In this document: positions 48,211 through 57,493 of the stretch, in pieces
How the letters are laid out: every line of letters starts with the position of its first letter
Numbering within the stretch: the stretch's first letter is position 1
Assembly: GCF_018408575.1 (NCBI RefSeq)
Contig: NZ_AP023418.1
Location: 372,001 to 436,000 of the forward strand
Reading direction: 5' to 3'
DNA length: 64,000 nt
Source of the DNA: Vescimonas coprocola
GTDB lineage: Bacteria > Bacillota > Clostridia > Oscillospirales > Oscillospiraceae
Program-made: the position numbers and the translations under genes
Notes under the pieces: generated by a model
The model's database searches: none
The model's input: the letters and a program-made list of their open reading frames with translations, nothing else
What the model was told of the DNA's origin: nothing

Positions 48211-48837
48211 TCAGAACAGTTGCCCCGTCAGCTTCCGCTTTTCCTTCTTCGGAAAAGTCGCTTCAAATCGTTCAAAGCCCTCCGGGTCTTTCTCACAGAC
48301 AAAATATCCCACTGGGTCTTTGTAGGTGCCGGAGATACCGTCCAAAAAACCGGGCGTCAGCTCCTTGATGAGAAAATAATCCGCTTCAGGGTCGTCGGCA
48401 TAGCGGATACCCTTTATTTTGGCAGGCACAAAGCCGGACTTGCCGTAAAAGTCAATATTGCCGGTGATGGCAAGTGCTCCTGCACCCATTTCCTTGGCTT
48501 TTTCCATGGAATAGTCCAGCAGCTTCTTTCCGTAGCCCTGCCGCTTGTATGCGGGCGCAATGCCGATGGGGCCGAAGGTCATGATCGGCACCTTTCTTCC
48601 GTCATCGCAGTCGATTTCCGACCACACGTAGATGACCTGCCCGATCAGCTCGCCGTCCAGCTCCATGACGAAGTCCAGCTCCGGCACAAATGCCGGGTCA
48701 TCCCGATAGCAGTGCAGCACATAGTACTCCATGCAGCCGGGGCGGTAGACATTCCAAAAGGCCTCGCGGGTCAGGTTTTCAACATTGCGATAGTCATCTT
48801 TGGTTTCCAAACGAATGGTGATCTTCTTTTCTGACAT
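48211..48837 (-). CDS. GNAT-family N-acetyltransferase
   Basis: The 208-residue protein has a full GNAT domain (IGIAPAYKRQGYGKKLLDYSM, GALAITGNIDFYGKSGFVPA), resembling the predicted acetyltransferases of the YhbS type. The C-terminal segment (DGISGTYKDP, YFVCEKDPEGFERFEATFP) is typical of these. Substrate unknown. Confidence 0.87.
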   Translation of the reverse strand: MSEKKITIRLETKDDYRNVENLTREAFWNVYRPGCMEYYVLHCYRDDPAFVPELDFVMELDGELIGQVIYVWSEIDCDDGRKVPIMTFGPIGIAPAYKRQGYGKKLLDYSMEKAKEMGAGALAITGNIDFYGKSGFVPAKIKGIRYADDPEADYFLIKELTPGFLDGISGTYKDPVGYFVCEKDPEGFERFEATFPKKEKRKLTGQLF

Positions 48838-48848
48838 GGCGTTTCTCC

Positions 48849-49439
48849 TTATCTCTTGTCAATAATTTTGTCGATCAGCCCGTAAGCAAGGGCTTCCTGC
48901 GCCGACATGTAGTTGTCGCGCTCCGTATCGGCGGCAACCTGTGCAAAGGTTTTTCCCGTATTCTCGGAAAGAATGCGGGTCAGCCGCTGTTTGGTTTTCT
49001 GCATTTGTTCGGTCACGATCTGAATATCCGTGACCGGGCCGTGTACGCCGTTCCCAGCGATCAGCGGCTGGTGGATCATGTTTTCCGCATTCGGCAGTGC
49101 GATCCGCTTGCCCTTTGCGCCGCCTGCTAACAGGAAAGCGCCGAAGCTCGCGGCCAGACCGATGCAGATGGTGGACACGTCGCACTTGAGATACTGCATG
49201 GTGTCGTAAATCGCAAACCCGGCCGTGACCGAGCCTCCGGGGCTGTTGATGTAGAACTGAATATCCTTGTCTGGGTCTTGTGCTTCCAGAAACAGCATCT
49301 GCTCGACGATGGAACTGGCGGATGCGTCCGTTACTTCCTCACCGAGAAAAACAATTCGGTCGGAGAGGAGCCGGGAAAAAATGTCGTAGCTACGTTCGCC
49401 GCGACTGGTTTGTTCGATCACATAGGGAATGATGCTCAT
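48849..49439 (-). CDS. clpP: ClpP protease subunit paralogue
   Basis: The 196-residue protein is a full ClpP: N-terminal [34 protein letters not shown], catalytic Ser in [13 protein letters not shown], His in MIHQPL and Asp in the [16 protein letters not shown] region. The usual GMAAS-MGA is GLAAS-FGA. There is no ClpX gene beside it, and it lies among acetyltransferase cargo, so it is probably an accessory copy that adds to the housekeeping ClpP. It lies 11 bases before the GNAT gene on the same strand. Confidence 0.92.
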   Translation of the reverse strand: MSIIPYVIEQTSRGERSYDIFSRLLSDRIVFLGEEVTDASASSIVEQMLFLEAQDPDKDIQFYINSPGGSVTAGFAIYDTMQYLKCDVSTICIGLAASFGAFLLAGGAKGKRIALPNAENMIHQPLIAGNGVHGPVTDIQIVTEQMQKTKQRLTRILSENTGKTFAQVAADTERDNYMSAQEALAYGLIDKIIDKR

Positions 49440-49445
49440 ATATGT

Positions 49446-50081
49446 TTACTCCTTGATTTCTTTTGGTTTCATACAAAACAGGTGAATGCCAAGCGCCGCA
49501 TTGAAGCCTGTTGCAGCAAACACGCTGAAACGCTCGACCACGCCGAAATACTCGGCAGGGACGATTTTCATACCCATTGCGCCCACAAGCATCATGGCCA
49601 ATGCGACAGCGGCGCAGACACCATAAGAACGACAGTTTTTGCTCTTGGCTCCTGCGACGATGATCATGGTCAGTGATACGATGGACAGCAGCACCACCAA
49701 AGCGGTTGTGACCATGTGCATCACATCCTGAAAGGCCCCGGCATAGCCGCTGCTACTGAGCGGGAACATCCGATACCCGACCGCCGAGATCCACTCCATG
49801 ATGGCGAACAGATAAATGCCCGAACGGAGCAGCTTGGTTTTCTGTCCTTGGATGCCGATACAGACGACGGTCGCGCAAACGACCTCGCACGCATTGTAAA
49901 GGGCGCTCAGCTGATTCCAGAGTGCCAGCGATGGCGCATTGGCGGCACTCAGGTCGCTGACAGCCTGTGCCATCCAGTTATAGCCGGGATAGGTCAGCGG
50001 CGCAAACACGACCGCCGCCGTGTACGAAAGAAAGCTGACAACGCCCAGCAGCCCTAATTTTTGAGTCAAAGATCGCTTCAT
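49446..50081 (-). CDS. DUF998 integral membrane protein
   Basis: The 211-residue protein has six or so membrane spans and the DUF998 features (LGLLGVVSFLSYTAAVVFAP, YNWMAQAVSDLSAANAPS, ISAVGYRMFPLSSSGY). Function unknown. The start is the ATG behind GGGAGCGATAAA; a longer upstream frame has no ribosome binding site. Confidence 0.85.
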   Translation of the reverse strand: MKRSLTQKLGLLGVVSFLSYTAAVVFAPLTYPGYNWMAQAVSDLSAANAPSLALWNQLSALYNACEVVCATVVCIGIQGQKTKLLRSGIYLFAIMEWISAVGYRMFPLSSSGYAGAFQDVMHMVTTALVVLLSIVSLTMIIVAGAKSKNCRSYGVCAAVALAMMLVGAMGMKIVPAEYFGVVERFSVFAATGFNAALGIHLFCMKPKEIKE

Positions 50082-50101
50082 TTTATCGCTCCCTGTGCTT
50101 A

Positions 50102-50335
50102 TCAAGTTTGGCTTTCCCAAAAGCACCGATAGGGCTGAAAGCCTGCTGCCGCATAGAATTTCTGCGCCGACTCATTGAATGTCCAGACATCCAGTGTCAC
50201 CTGATCAAAATCTCGATGTTTTGCTTGCGCTTTGCAAATGTCAGCAAAAGGATTGAATCGACACGGTGAGATGTGCCGCATGGGCAGCGCAAAGATCACA
50301 AGCCCGATCCACGAAAAGGATACCTTCAGATTCAT
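50102..50335 (-). pseudogene. GNAT acetyltransferase remnant
   Basis: Only the C-terminal quarter of a GNAT protein remains (FDQVTLDVWTFNESAQKFYAAAGFQ), preceded by unrelated residues. The acetyl-CoA binding loop is missing. It lies against the TetR stop (4-base overlap), as if an older gene had been cut away. Confidence 0.65.
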
Positions 50336-50937
50336 AAAGCAACACCGGCTTTCACAGCAAATTCAGGCAGCTTTGCGGGCTTTCCATAAATGGCAATCAG
50401 CGCGCGGAACTCCCGGCGGAACGCCTCACGCAGCTCTGTCTCCGTCAGGTGCAGATGATCCGTATTGGCGAGAATCGCCAGTCCGTAGGTAAAGTAGATC
50501 ATATCCTGATGAAAGCGGCGTGCGACGTCCTCCGCATATCCGAATTCATCGACGATCACGCCGATGACCTCCTGCATCAGAACATCGCTTTGATATGCCC
50601 CTGGCTGTTCGCCCTCCAGATAGAGCCAGCGGAACAGCTGCTTTTCCTCGGCAGCGAATTTGACGAAGCCCATGCCGTAGCTGCTGTAGCGGCTGTCGCT
50701 CCCCTCGTGGGCGCACAGAGAATCCCGCACGCGCTGTGTGTGCAGTTCGATCGCACGCTGCGTCAGCGCGGCCTTCAGTTCGTCCATGTTCTTGAATGAA
50801 AAGTAGATCGGCTGCGTGGAGCAGCCCAGTTTTTTGGCGACGCTGCGGGCGTTGATGGCAGAAAAACCGTCGTCACGCAATACCTCCACCGCAGCGTCGA
50901 TGATCTGTTCCTTTGAAACTTTTCTGACTGCCGGCAT
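50332..50937 (-). CDS. TetR/AcrR-family regulator
   Basis: The 201-residue protein has the TetR helix-turn-helix (DDGFSAINARSVAKKLGCS, then TQPIYFSFKNMDEL) and a TetR_C ligand domain. The start is the ATG after AAGGATGG. A perfect 40-bp palindrome 15 bases upstream covers its promoter, so autorepression is nearly certain. Its other targets may be the DUF998 gene and neighbours, or the divergently placed protease. Confidence 0.9.
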   Translation of the reverse strand: MPAVRKVSKEQIIDAAVEVLRDDGFSAINARSVAKKLGCSTQPIYFSFKNMDELKAALTQRAIELHTQRVRDSLCAHEGSDSRYSSYGMGFVKFAAEEKQLFRWLYLEGEQPGAYQSDVLMQEVIGVIVDEFGYAEDVARRFHQDMIYFTYGLAILANTDHLHLTETELREAFRREFRALIAIYGKPAKLPEFAVKAGVAL

Positions 50938-50951
50938 AAGCACCATCCTTG

Positions 50952-50991
50952 TATAATAACACTGCGTTATATATAACGCAGTGTTATTATA
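50952..50991. promoter_or_regulatory. Perfect 40-bp palindromic operator
   Basis: Arms 50952-50971 and 50972-50991 are exact reverse complements with no spacer; TATAAT lies in each arm. It sits directly before the TetR start. Confidence 0.8.
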
Positions 50992-51072
50992 TCTTGTGGG
51001 ACGTGATTTGTCAAGCAGCATGTTATTCTCCTGTTTCAATGGAGAAAACCCGGAAGTTCCACCCGGCATAGC

Positions 51073-51101
51073 TTGACACCGCCGCGGTAAAATGCTATAG
51101 T
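51073..51101 (+). promoter_or_regulatory. Promoter of the second S8 protease gene
   Basis: TTGACA and TATAGT with a 17-base spacer, a near-consensus housekeeping promoter, 90 bases before the protease start. Confidence 0.75.
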
Positions 51102-51190
51102 AACGACGGTCATCCCATGATCATAGAACATTCATTGTCCTATAAAGAATGCAGCACATGGGAGTTCAACACAAGGGAGGAATGTATAAC

Positions 51191-54100
51191 ATGAAACGAG
51201 TGATCGCACTGCTACTGACGCTGGTCATGCTGCTGGGCCTGGTGCCCACGGCTCTGGCCGCCGAAGCCGCCGCCCCCGACGGGACCGTGGTGAAGGCGGA
51301 GGAGGTCAGCGGCACCCCCCGGCTGGACGCCATGGCGGAGAACGGCTCTGCGGCGGAAACCACCCAGCCCACCGGGCATCAGCCCGATGATATGGTGACC
51401 ATCCTCGTGGAGCTGGAGCGCGCTCCCGTGCTGGAGGGCTTTGCCGCGAAGAAAACGGCTTCCACCAGCTCTGCCGGTGCGGAGATCGCCGCCTATCTTG
51501 CCGGCGGCCGCGCGGAGAAACAGGATGCCGCCATTCGCCGGGATCAGAAAAAGGTCTTTGCCGAGATCCAGGCGGCCCAGCCCGCCGCTCTCCAGGCGGA
51601 GGGCACCTGCACTGCCTGTGCCCCTGAGCTGATGGAGCAGTGGACGGTGCTCTTTAACGGCATGGCCGTCCGCGCCCCCTATGGCATGCTGGATACCATC
51701 CGCAATCTGAAGGGTGTGAAGTCCGCCCATGTGCAGCATGTTTACAGTCAGCCCACCTCTCCGGCCACCAATGCCGGTGTGGCAGGCTACAGCTATGACA
51801 TGGTCCACCTGCAGGAGGTCTGGAACAAGGGCTACACCGGCAAGGGAATGCTGGTGGCCGTGGTGGATTCCGGCCTGGACATGGAGTATTCCAGCTGGTG
51901 GAGCGATGAGGAGGGCGCCAACGTCACCGGTCTGCGCCGGGTCCACGAGGCCTTCCGGGACGACTCCTTCTACTCCCAGCTCAGCAACAGCGACCTGCGC
52001 TATACCAAGGAGTCCCTGCTGGCCTTCCTGAACGGCCGCCAGCTCAATGCCAATAGGCTGAGCCCCGCCTCCAACGAGGCCATGTACAAGACCCGCAAGG
52101 TCCCCTTCGCCTTTGACTACGCCGGAGACGCCGACCCCTATACCGGCGAGATCATCAGCGGCGACGTCAACGTCCGCAACAGCGGCAGCAACCACGGCAC
52201 CCACGTCTCCGGCACCGTGGCGGGCTTTGTCCAGAGCCAGGAGGGCGAGGTCCTCTTTTCCGGCGTAGCCCCCGATGCCCAGCTGATGATGATGAAGGTC
52301 TTTGCCGACGGCGGCAACTCCGGCGCCACGGAAAGCGCCATTCTCAACGCCCTGGAGGACGCCATGACCCTGGGCGCCGACGCCGTGAACCTGTCTCTGG
52401 GCTCCGACAACGGCTTTGCCTATGACGACACCGCCATCCACGGCGTTTATGCCCGGCTGGAGCAGGCCGGCGTCATCCTGATGACCGCCGCCGGCAACAG
52501 CGAAAACTCCCCCGCCCAGGGCAATGAGCGGGGCGGCCTGAACCTGGCGGAGGACCCGGATATCTCCATGATGTCCTCTCCCGCCGTCTACCCCTCCAAC
52601 CTGGCGGTGGCCTCCATCAACAGCACCATCAACATGCAGAGTGTGCTGAGCTGGACCGACGCCCAGGGCCAGAGCCATACCGTGCCCTTCTCCGACCCCA
52701 ACGAAGTGGCCATGAAGGGGAAGTTCCCCGAGAGCCAGAGCTTCGTTGTGTATGACGCGGGCTACGGCACCTACATGGACTACTACAACGCCGGATTCAG
52801 CAACGGCTACAACGGCGGCAAGACGGGTATTGCCCTGGTCAAGCGCGGCAGCGCAGACGGCAGCACCCTCTCCTTCGCCGACAAGATCAACAATGCCAGC
52901 AGCTTCTCCGGCACCAACTACATGGGCGAGAGCTACGGCGTGCTGGCTGTGCTGGTTTATGACAGCGACCCCGCCGCCACCACGCTTATCAACATGAACA
53001 CGGACAACACCTCGCTGACCTCCGCCTTTATTTCCGGCGTGGACGGCGCGGCCATGATCGATGCGCTGAACGCCGGGCAGGAGGTCCGCATCACCGTTCA
53101 CCAGCAGGACCAGCTGTCCGACTGGGAGGAGGGCGGCCAGATGTCCTCCTTCACCTCCTGGGGCAGCGGCTCCGGACTGGAGCTGAAGCCCGAGATCACC
53201 GCCCCCGGCGGCAACATCTGGTCCACCGTGATGGACAGCAGCTATGTGGAGGGCGCCGGGAAGTACGATGACTATACCGGGTCCTACAGTCTGATGAGCG
53301 GCACCTCCATGGCGACGCCCCATATGGCGGGCCTGGCCGCGCTGGTGGAGCAGTATGTCAAGTCCCAGCATCCCCAGCAGGACGCCGCCGCCAGCGCCGA
53401 CCTGACCAACCATCTGCTGGTGAGCACCGCCGTGCCCCAGCAGGAGAACGGCGTATACGTCTCTCCCCGCCGCCAGGGCGCCGGCCTTGTGAACGCAGCC
53501 GCGGCCATTTCCACCCCTGCCTACATCGATGTGGACGGCAAGCTGGTGGGCAAGCTGGAGCTGGGCGACGATCCCGGCTGGAGCGGCAGCTATGATCTGG
53601 ACTTCCGGGTGGAGAACCTGGGCAGCGACGCCCTGAGCTACAGCATGAAGGCCGTGCTTCTGCGGCCGGATACCGCAGAGCAGGACGGCAAGACCATGGT
53701 CCTTGCCAGCGATGTGCTGATCCGTGAGGTGGATCTGGGCAGCGTCAGCGTGCCCGCCGGCGGCACACAGGTCAGCCGGACCGTTTCCCTCACCGCTTCC
53801 GACATCGCCGCCATCCGCGACCTGTTCCCCAACGGCAGCTATGTGGAGGGCTTTGTGATCCTCACCGCCGCCGACGGCTCCGCGCCTCAGATCGGCATGC
53901 CCCTGCTGGCCTTCCTGGGCGACTGGACCTCTGCCCCCATCCTGGACCGCGCCAACTGGTTCGACGAGCCCCAGGACGGCGAAAACGTGATGAACAACGA
54001 CTGTACCCTGGGCGTCAACGTGGTGGGCAGTACCATCCGCAGCGCCGGGGAAGTGGTGAACTTCCTGAACCTGGGCCAGAACATCTTTGATACCGACATT

Positions 54101-57100
54101 GCCGCCGAGAGCAAGCAGACAGTTTTCCACCAGGAGAACTTTGCCATCTCCCCGGACGGCAGCGGCTATTTCGACGCCATTGACGACCTTGAGCTCTATC
54201 AGCTGCGGGATGCCAAGCTCTTTGTCACCGAGGTCCGGAACAAGAACACCAACGAGCTCTATTTCCGCACCTTCAACACCTATGTGCCCCGCAGCGTCTA
54301 TCAGGCCGGCTACGGCGTGGTCCTGCCCATGTCCCTTTACTACTTCACGGATGCCTGGGATGGAACGGACCTGAACGGCGACGTCCTGCCCAACGGCACC
54401 CAGTGCGTTTACACCATTACCGCCTATGGCGAGGGTGACTACGGCGACACCGTGGACAATGAGGAGCTGGGCCGCCCGGTGACGGACTTCGAGTCCTTCG
54501 TGGACGGCAAGGAGCCCACCTTCAACGGCCACAAAATGGACAAGACCGGCGACGTGCTCTCCTTCGACGTGCTGGTGGACACCCAGGCCCCCAAGCTGGA
54601 GAACAACGCCGTGACCTTCTATCAGAAGGATGGCCGCACCTATATGCAGGGCACCGTCTATGACGAGGACGGCTCCCTGGCCTCCGTGGCGGTCCACGCC
54701 CAGGTGAGCCGGACCTATACCGACTCCACCGGCCGGGAAATCACCGAGTACAACATCGATCTGCTGAATCCCCTGTATTCCCAGAGCATTTATGACGCCG
54801 ATACCCACACCTTCACCTTCACCGCAGATGTGACGGAGTATCGCGGCAGCTACAACTGGACCGGCAACGTGTATCTCTCCTGCGGCGACTATGCGGCCAA
54901 TGACCGCACCTATGCCATCAAGGTGGACGCCTCCCAGGGCCTGACCCTGTCCCAGACATCCGCCCGCCTGCACCCCGGCCAGAGCTTTGACCTCAGCGTG
55001 AACAACAACACCGGCTCCACGGCGCCCATCACCCGCACCTCCAGCAACCCCGAGGTGGCCACGGTGGATGAGTTCGGTCATGTGGTGGCTGTGGCTCCCG
55101 GCCAGGCCATCATCACCGTGTCCAACGGCACCTACTCCGCCCTGTGCGTCATAGCGGTGGAGGCATCCTCCACGGAGGTGAAGGACTTCAAGCTGTCCAT
55201 GGACCACTTCTCCGGCCTGAAGCCCAACGGCGCCATCACCGTCCGGGTGGTGGACCTGCAGCCCGCCGATGTGGAGATCTATCAGAATCAGTGGCTGGTA
55301 TATGAGGACGACGAGGACTGGGCGGGCCTGGTCAGCGTCTCCCAGAACAGCAGCGACGCGCTGGAGGGCCTTATCGACCTGAACTATCAGGCCTCCGCGG
55401 ACAAGATCCCCTCCGGAACCGGCCATCTGGACGTCACCATCAACGGTGTTACCCGGACCATGACCTTTGACTGGGAGGACGTCTATCAGACCTCCGACCA
55501 GGAGGACCTGCAGTCCGACGCCTACTACAACGAGCAGACCTATTACGTCACCGCCGGTGAGACCGCCAGCCTCATCGCCCGGTACCGCCAGACCCACTCC
55601 TTCTCCGATGTGAAGCTGTACACGGCCCAGGGGTATGTTTCCGGCGGCAGCGACAATCCCACCACCGCCGCCACCGGCCTGGTGCTGGACGGCCCGGACT
55701 TTGTCCTCTCCGGCAGCGAGCCCTGGCGCGGCAGATTGGTGAACACCGAGGGCTATGCCCTGCCGGAGTCCATCCATGTGGTTTACCGCTATGATTACGG
55801 CTATGAGTATGAGCTGACGGAAAACGCCATGTACAATGGCTATACCTATGACCGTACCACCGGCGATATCGTCGTGTCCGCCCCCTACGGCTCCTCCACC
55901 ACGGTGGTGATCCGGGCAGACGGCACGGAGAAGGCCGGTAATCCGGCGGGTGCCCTCTCCGGCGTCACCTATGACCGTCCCGACAGCACCTACGGTCCCT
56001 TCAACTGGACGGTGACGGAGGGCGGCGGCAAGCTGGAGACCGCCGAGGACGTCAACGTTAACGGCACCCGCAAGAACGTTGCCTATTACACCCCCTCGGA
56101 GCCCGGCGTCAGCTATCTGACCGCCACCACCAAGGACGGGCAGTATCATGTGAACTTCGCCGTGGTCTGCCTGCCGGTGCAGGCCAATACCCTGCGCCTG
56201 GATGATACCCGGGCCACCCTGCATCCCCTGGAGACTCTGGCGCTGAACGCGACGCTGACTCCTACCCCCACCCGGGCGGAGGACGCCGCGCTGACCTGGA
56301 CCTCCTTCAACCCCGAGGTAGCCACCGTGGATGAAAACGGCGTTGTCACCGCCCACAAGCCCGGCTACGCTTACATCAAGGTGTCCACCGATATCAACAC
56401 CAGCGTCACCGCCTACTGCGTGGTGGAGGTATTGCCTGGTCAGGGCTATACCGTGACTCTGGACGCCAACGGCGGCATGGTGAAGCCCGACTCCGTCAGC
56501 GTCCAGTACGGCATAGCTGTGGGCCAGCTGCCTGTGCCCGTCCGTGAGGGCTATACCTTCGACGGCTGGTATGACGAAAACGGTGCGCAGTACACCGAGG
56601 ACACCATATATGCCATCGCCGGAGACGCCACCCTCACTGCCCGCTGGACCGCCAATATCTACGAGATCACCCTGGACGCCAACGGCGGCGTCACCGACGT
56701 GGCCCTGGTCCAGGTGACCTTCGGCCAGGCCGTGGGCGCCCTGCCCACACCTACCCGGGAGGGCTATGTGTTCCTGGGCTGGTTCGACGAGGTGGGCAGC
56801 CGCTATGATGCTTCCACCGTCTACAGCACAGCCGATGGTGTGACCCTCACCGCCCGCTGGGGTCAGGAGGACAGCACCTTCACCATTACCCTGAACGCCA
56901 ATGGCGGCAAGGTGGAGCCCTCTGCTCTGGCGGTGGTATACGGTCAGGCTGTGGGCACCCTGCCCGTACCCACCCGGGAGGGCTATACCTTCGGCGGCTG
57001 GTACGACAAGGACGGCAACCGCTACGACGCCTCCAGCGTGTACAGCGTCAAGGGTGACACGACCCTGACGGCCCGCTGGATCGAAAACAGTGTCCAGACC

Positions 57101-57202
57101 GGCGACGGGTTCCCCATCTTCCTGCTGAGCGGCGCGATGATGGCGGCTGCCGCAGGCGCTGTGATGCTCCTGCTGAAGCGGCGGAAGCTCATGGGCGAAT
57201 AA
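51191..57202 (+). CDS. Giant S8 (C5a-peptidase/lactocepin-like) surface protease with InlB repeats
   Basis: The 2003-residue protein has a signal peptide (ending LVPTALAAE), an inhibitor-like propeptide, and an S8 domain with D226 (VVDSGLD), H335 (NHGTHVSG) and S706 (SGTSMATP) split by a PA insert. Then come Fn3-like C5a-peptidase domains, two BIG2 domains (near 1260-1340 and 1660-1750) and three Listeria-Bacteroides (InlB B-type) repeats at about 1755-1963, each with LDANGG or LNANGG and GYTFxGWYD. The end is VQTGDGFP, a membrane span and KRRK. Codon use is strikingly C-rich at third positions. The start was placed at the ATG behind GGGAGG. Confidence 0.93.
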   Translation: MKRVIALLLTLVMLLGLVPTALAAEAAAPDGTVVKAEEVSGTPRLDAMAENGSAAETTQPTGHQPDDMVTILVELERAPVLEGFAAKKTASTSSAGAEIAAYLAGGRAEKQDAAIRRDQKKVFAEIQAAQPAALQAEGTCTACAPELMEQWTVLFNGMAVRAPYGMLDTIRNLKGVKSAHVQHVYSQPTSPATNAGVAGYSYDMVHLQEVWNKGYTGKGMLVAVVDSGLDMEYSSWWSDEEGANVTGLRRVHEAFRDDSFYSQLSNSDLRYTKESLLAFLNGRQLNANRLSPASNEAMYKTRKVPFAFDYAGDADPYTGEIISGDVNVRNSGSNHGTHVSGTVAGFVQSQEGEVLFSGVAPDAQLMMMKVFADGGNSGATESAILNALEDAMTLGADAVNLSLGSDNGFAYDDTAIHGVYARLEQAGVILMTAAGNSENSPAQGNERGGLNLAEDPDISMMSSPAVYPSNLAVASINSTINMQSVLSWTDAQGQSHTVPFSDPNEVAMKGKFPESQSFVVYDAGYGTYMDYYNAGFSNGYNGGKTGIALVKRGSADGSTLSFADKINNASSFSGTNYMGESYGVLAVLVYDSDPAATTLINMNTDNTSLTSAFISGVDGAAMIDALNAGQEVRITVHQQDQLSDWEEGGQMSSFTSWGSGSGLELKPEITAPGGNIWSTVMDSSYVEGAGKYDDYTGSYSLMSGTSMATPHMAGLAALVEQYVKSQHPQQDAAASADLTNHLLVSTAVPQQENGVYVSPRRQGAGLVNAAAAISTPAYIDVDGKLVGKLELGDDPGWSGSYDLDFRVENLGSDALSYSMKAVLLRPDTAEQDGKTMVLASDVLIREVDLGSVSVPAGGTQVSRTVSLTASDIAAIRDLFPNGSYVEGFVILTAADGSAPQIGMPLLAFLGDWTSAPILDRANWFDEPQDGENVMNNDCTLGVNVVGSTIRSAGEVVNFLNLGQNIFDTDIAAESKQTVFHQENFAISPDGSGYFDAIDDLELYQLRDAKLFVTEVRNKNTNELYFRTFNTYVPRSVYQAGYGVVLPMSLYYFTDAWDGTDLNGDVLPNGTQCVYTITAYGEGDYGDTVDNEELGRPVTDFESFVDGKEPTFNGHKMDKTGDVLSFDVLVDTQAPKLENNAVTFYQKDGRTYMQGTVYDEDGSLASVAVHAQVSRTYTDSTGREITEYNIDLLNPLYSQSIYDADTHTFTFTADVTEYRGSYNWTGNVYLSCGDYAANDRTYAIKVDASQGLTLSQTSARLHPGQSFDLSVNNNTGSTAPITRTSSNPEVATVDEFGHVVAVAPGQAIITVSNGTYSALCVIAVEASSTEVKDFKLSMDHFSGLKPNGAITVRVVDLQPADVEIYQNQWLVYEDDEDWAGLVSVSQNSSDALEGLIDLNYQASADKIPSGTGHLDVTINGVTRTMTFDWEDVYQTSDQEDLQSDAYYNEQTYYVTAGETASLIARYRQTHSFSDVKLYTAQGYVSGGSDNPTTAATGLVLDGPDFVLSGSEPWRGRLVNTEGYALPESIHVVYRYDYGYEYELTENAMYNGYTYDRTTGDIVVSAPYGSSTTVVIRADGTEKAGNPAGALSGVTYDRPDSTYGPFNWTVTEGGGKLETAEDVNVNGTRKNVAYYTPSEPGVSYLTATTKDGQYHVNFAVVCLPVQANTLRLDDTRATLHPLETLALNATLTPTPTRAEDAALTWTSFNPEVATVDENGVVTAHKPGYAYIKVSTDINTSVTAYCVVEVLPGQGYTVTLDANGGMVKPDSVSVQYGIAVGQLPVPVREGYTFDGWYDENGAQYTEDTIYAIAGDATLTARWTANIYEITLDANGGVTDVALVQVTFGQAVGALPTPTREGYVFLGWFDEVGSRYDASTVYSTADGVTLTARWGQEDSTFTITLNANGGKVEPSALAVVYGQAVGTLPVPTREGYTFGGWYDKDGNRYDASSVYSVKGDTTLTARWIENSVQTGDGFPIFLLSGAMMAAAAGAVMLLLKRRKLMGE

Positions 57203-57239
57203 ACAGACCGGAAGTGCTTCTGCACAGGCTGTTATAAAA

Positions 57240-57324
57240 GGCTCTCCGGCACATGTGCGCCGGAGAGCCGGGAAACGAAACAAGCCAAGGCCGGCAGGTC
57301 AATGACCTGCCGGCCTTGGCTTGT
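57240..57324. terminator. Two strong hairpins after the protease gene
   Basis: An 11-bp perfect stem (GGCTCTCCGGC, 57240-57269) is followed by a 20-bp perfect stem (57280-57324) with AAAAA on one side and T-rich DNA on the other. Together they end the protease transcript and the converging permease transcript. The rest of the stretch to the permease gene holds nothing recognisable. Confidence 0.75.
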
Positions 57325-57493
57325 CAAAAATCCTTAATGGGACATTCTCCGCTGGGGAGCGGCTCCATCAAAGCGCTGCGGACACGGGCGGAGTGAATCC
57401 GCCCTGCGGCAAGGTTTTGCTGGGCAAAACGCTTGGGACGCGGCTGCGCCGCGGGGGAAAAGCAGCAGGGGAGCCGACTCAGGAACCGGCAGC

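Noticed and set aside
56451-57080. Repeat array like a CRISPR
   Set aside because: The repeats are coding InlB-type units of about 70 residues within the protease gene, not short spaced DNA repeats.
51212-57283. 2023-codon open frame opposite the second S8 protease gene
   Set aside because: Same reason: an antisense shadow due to C-rich third codon positions.
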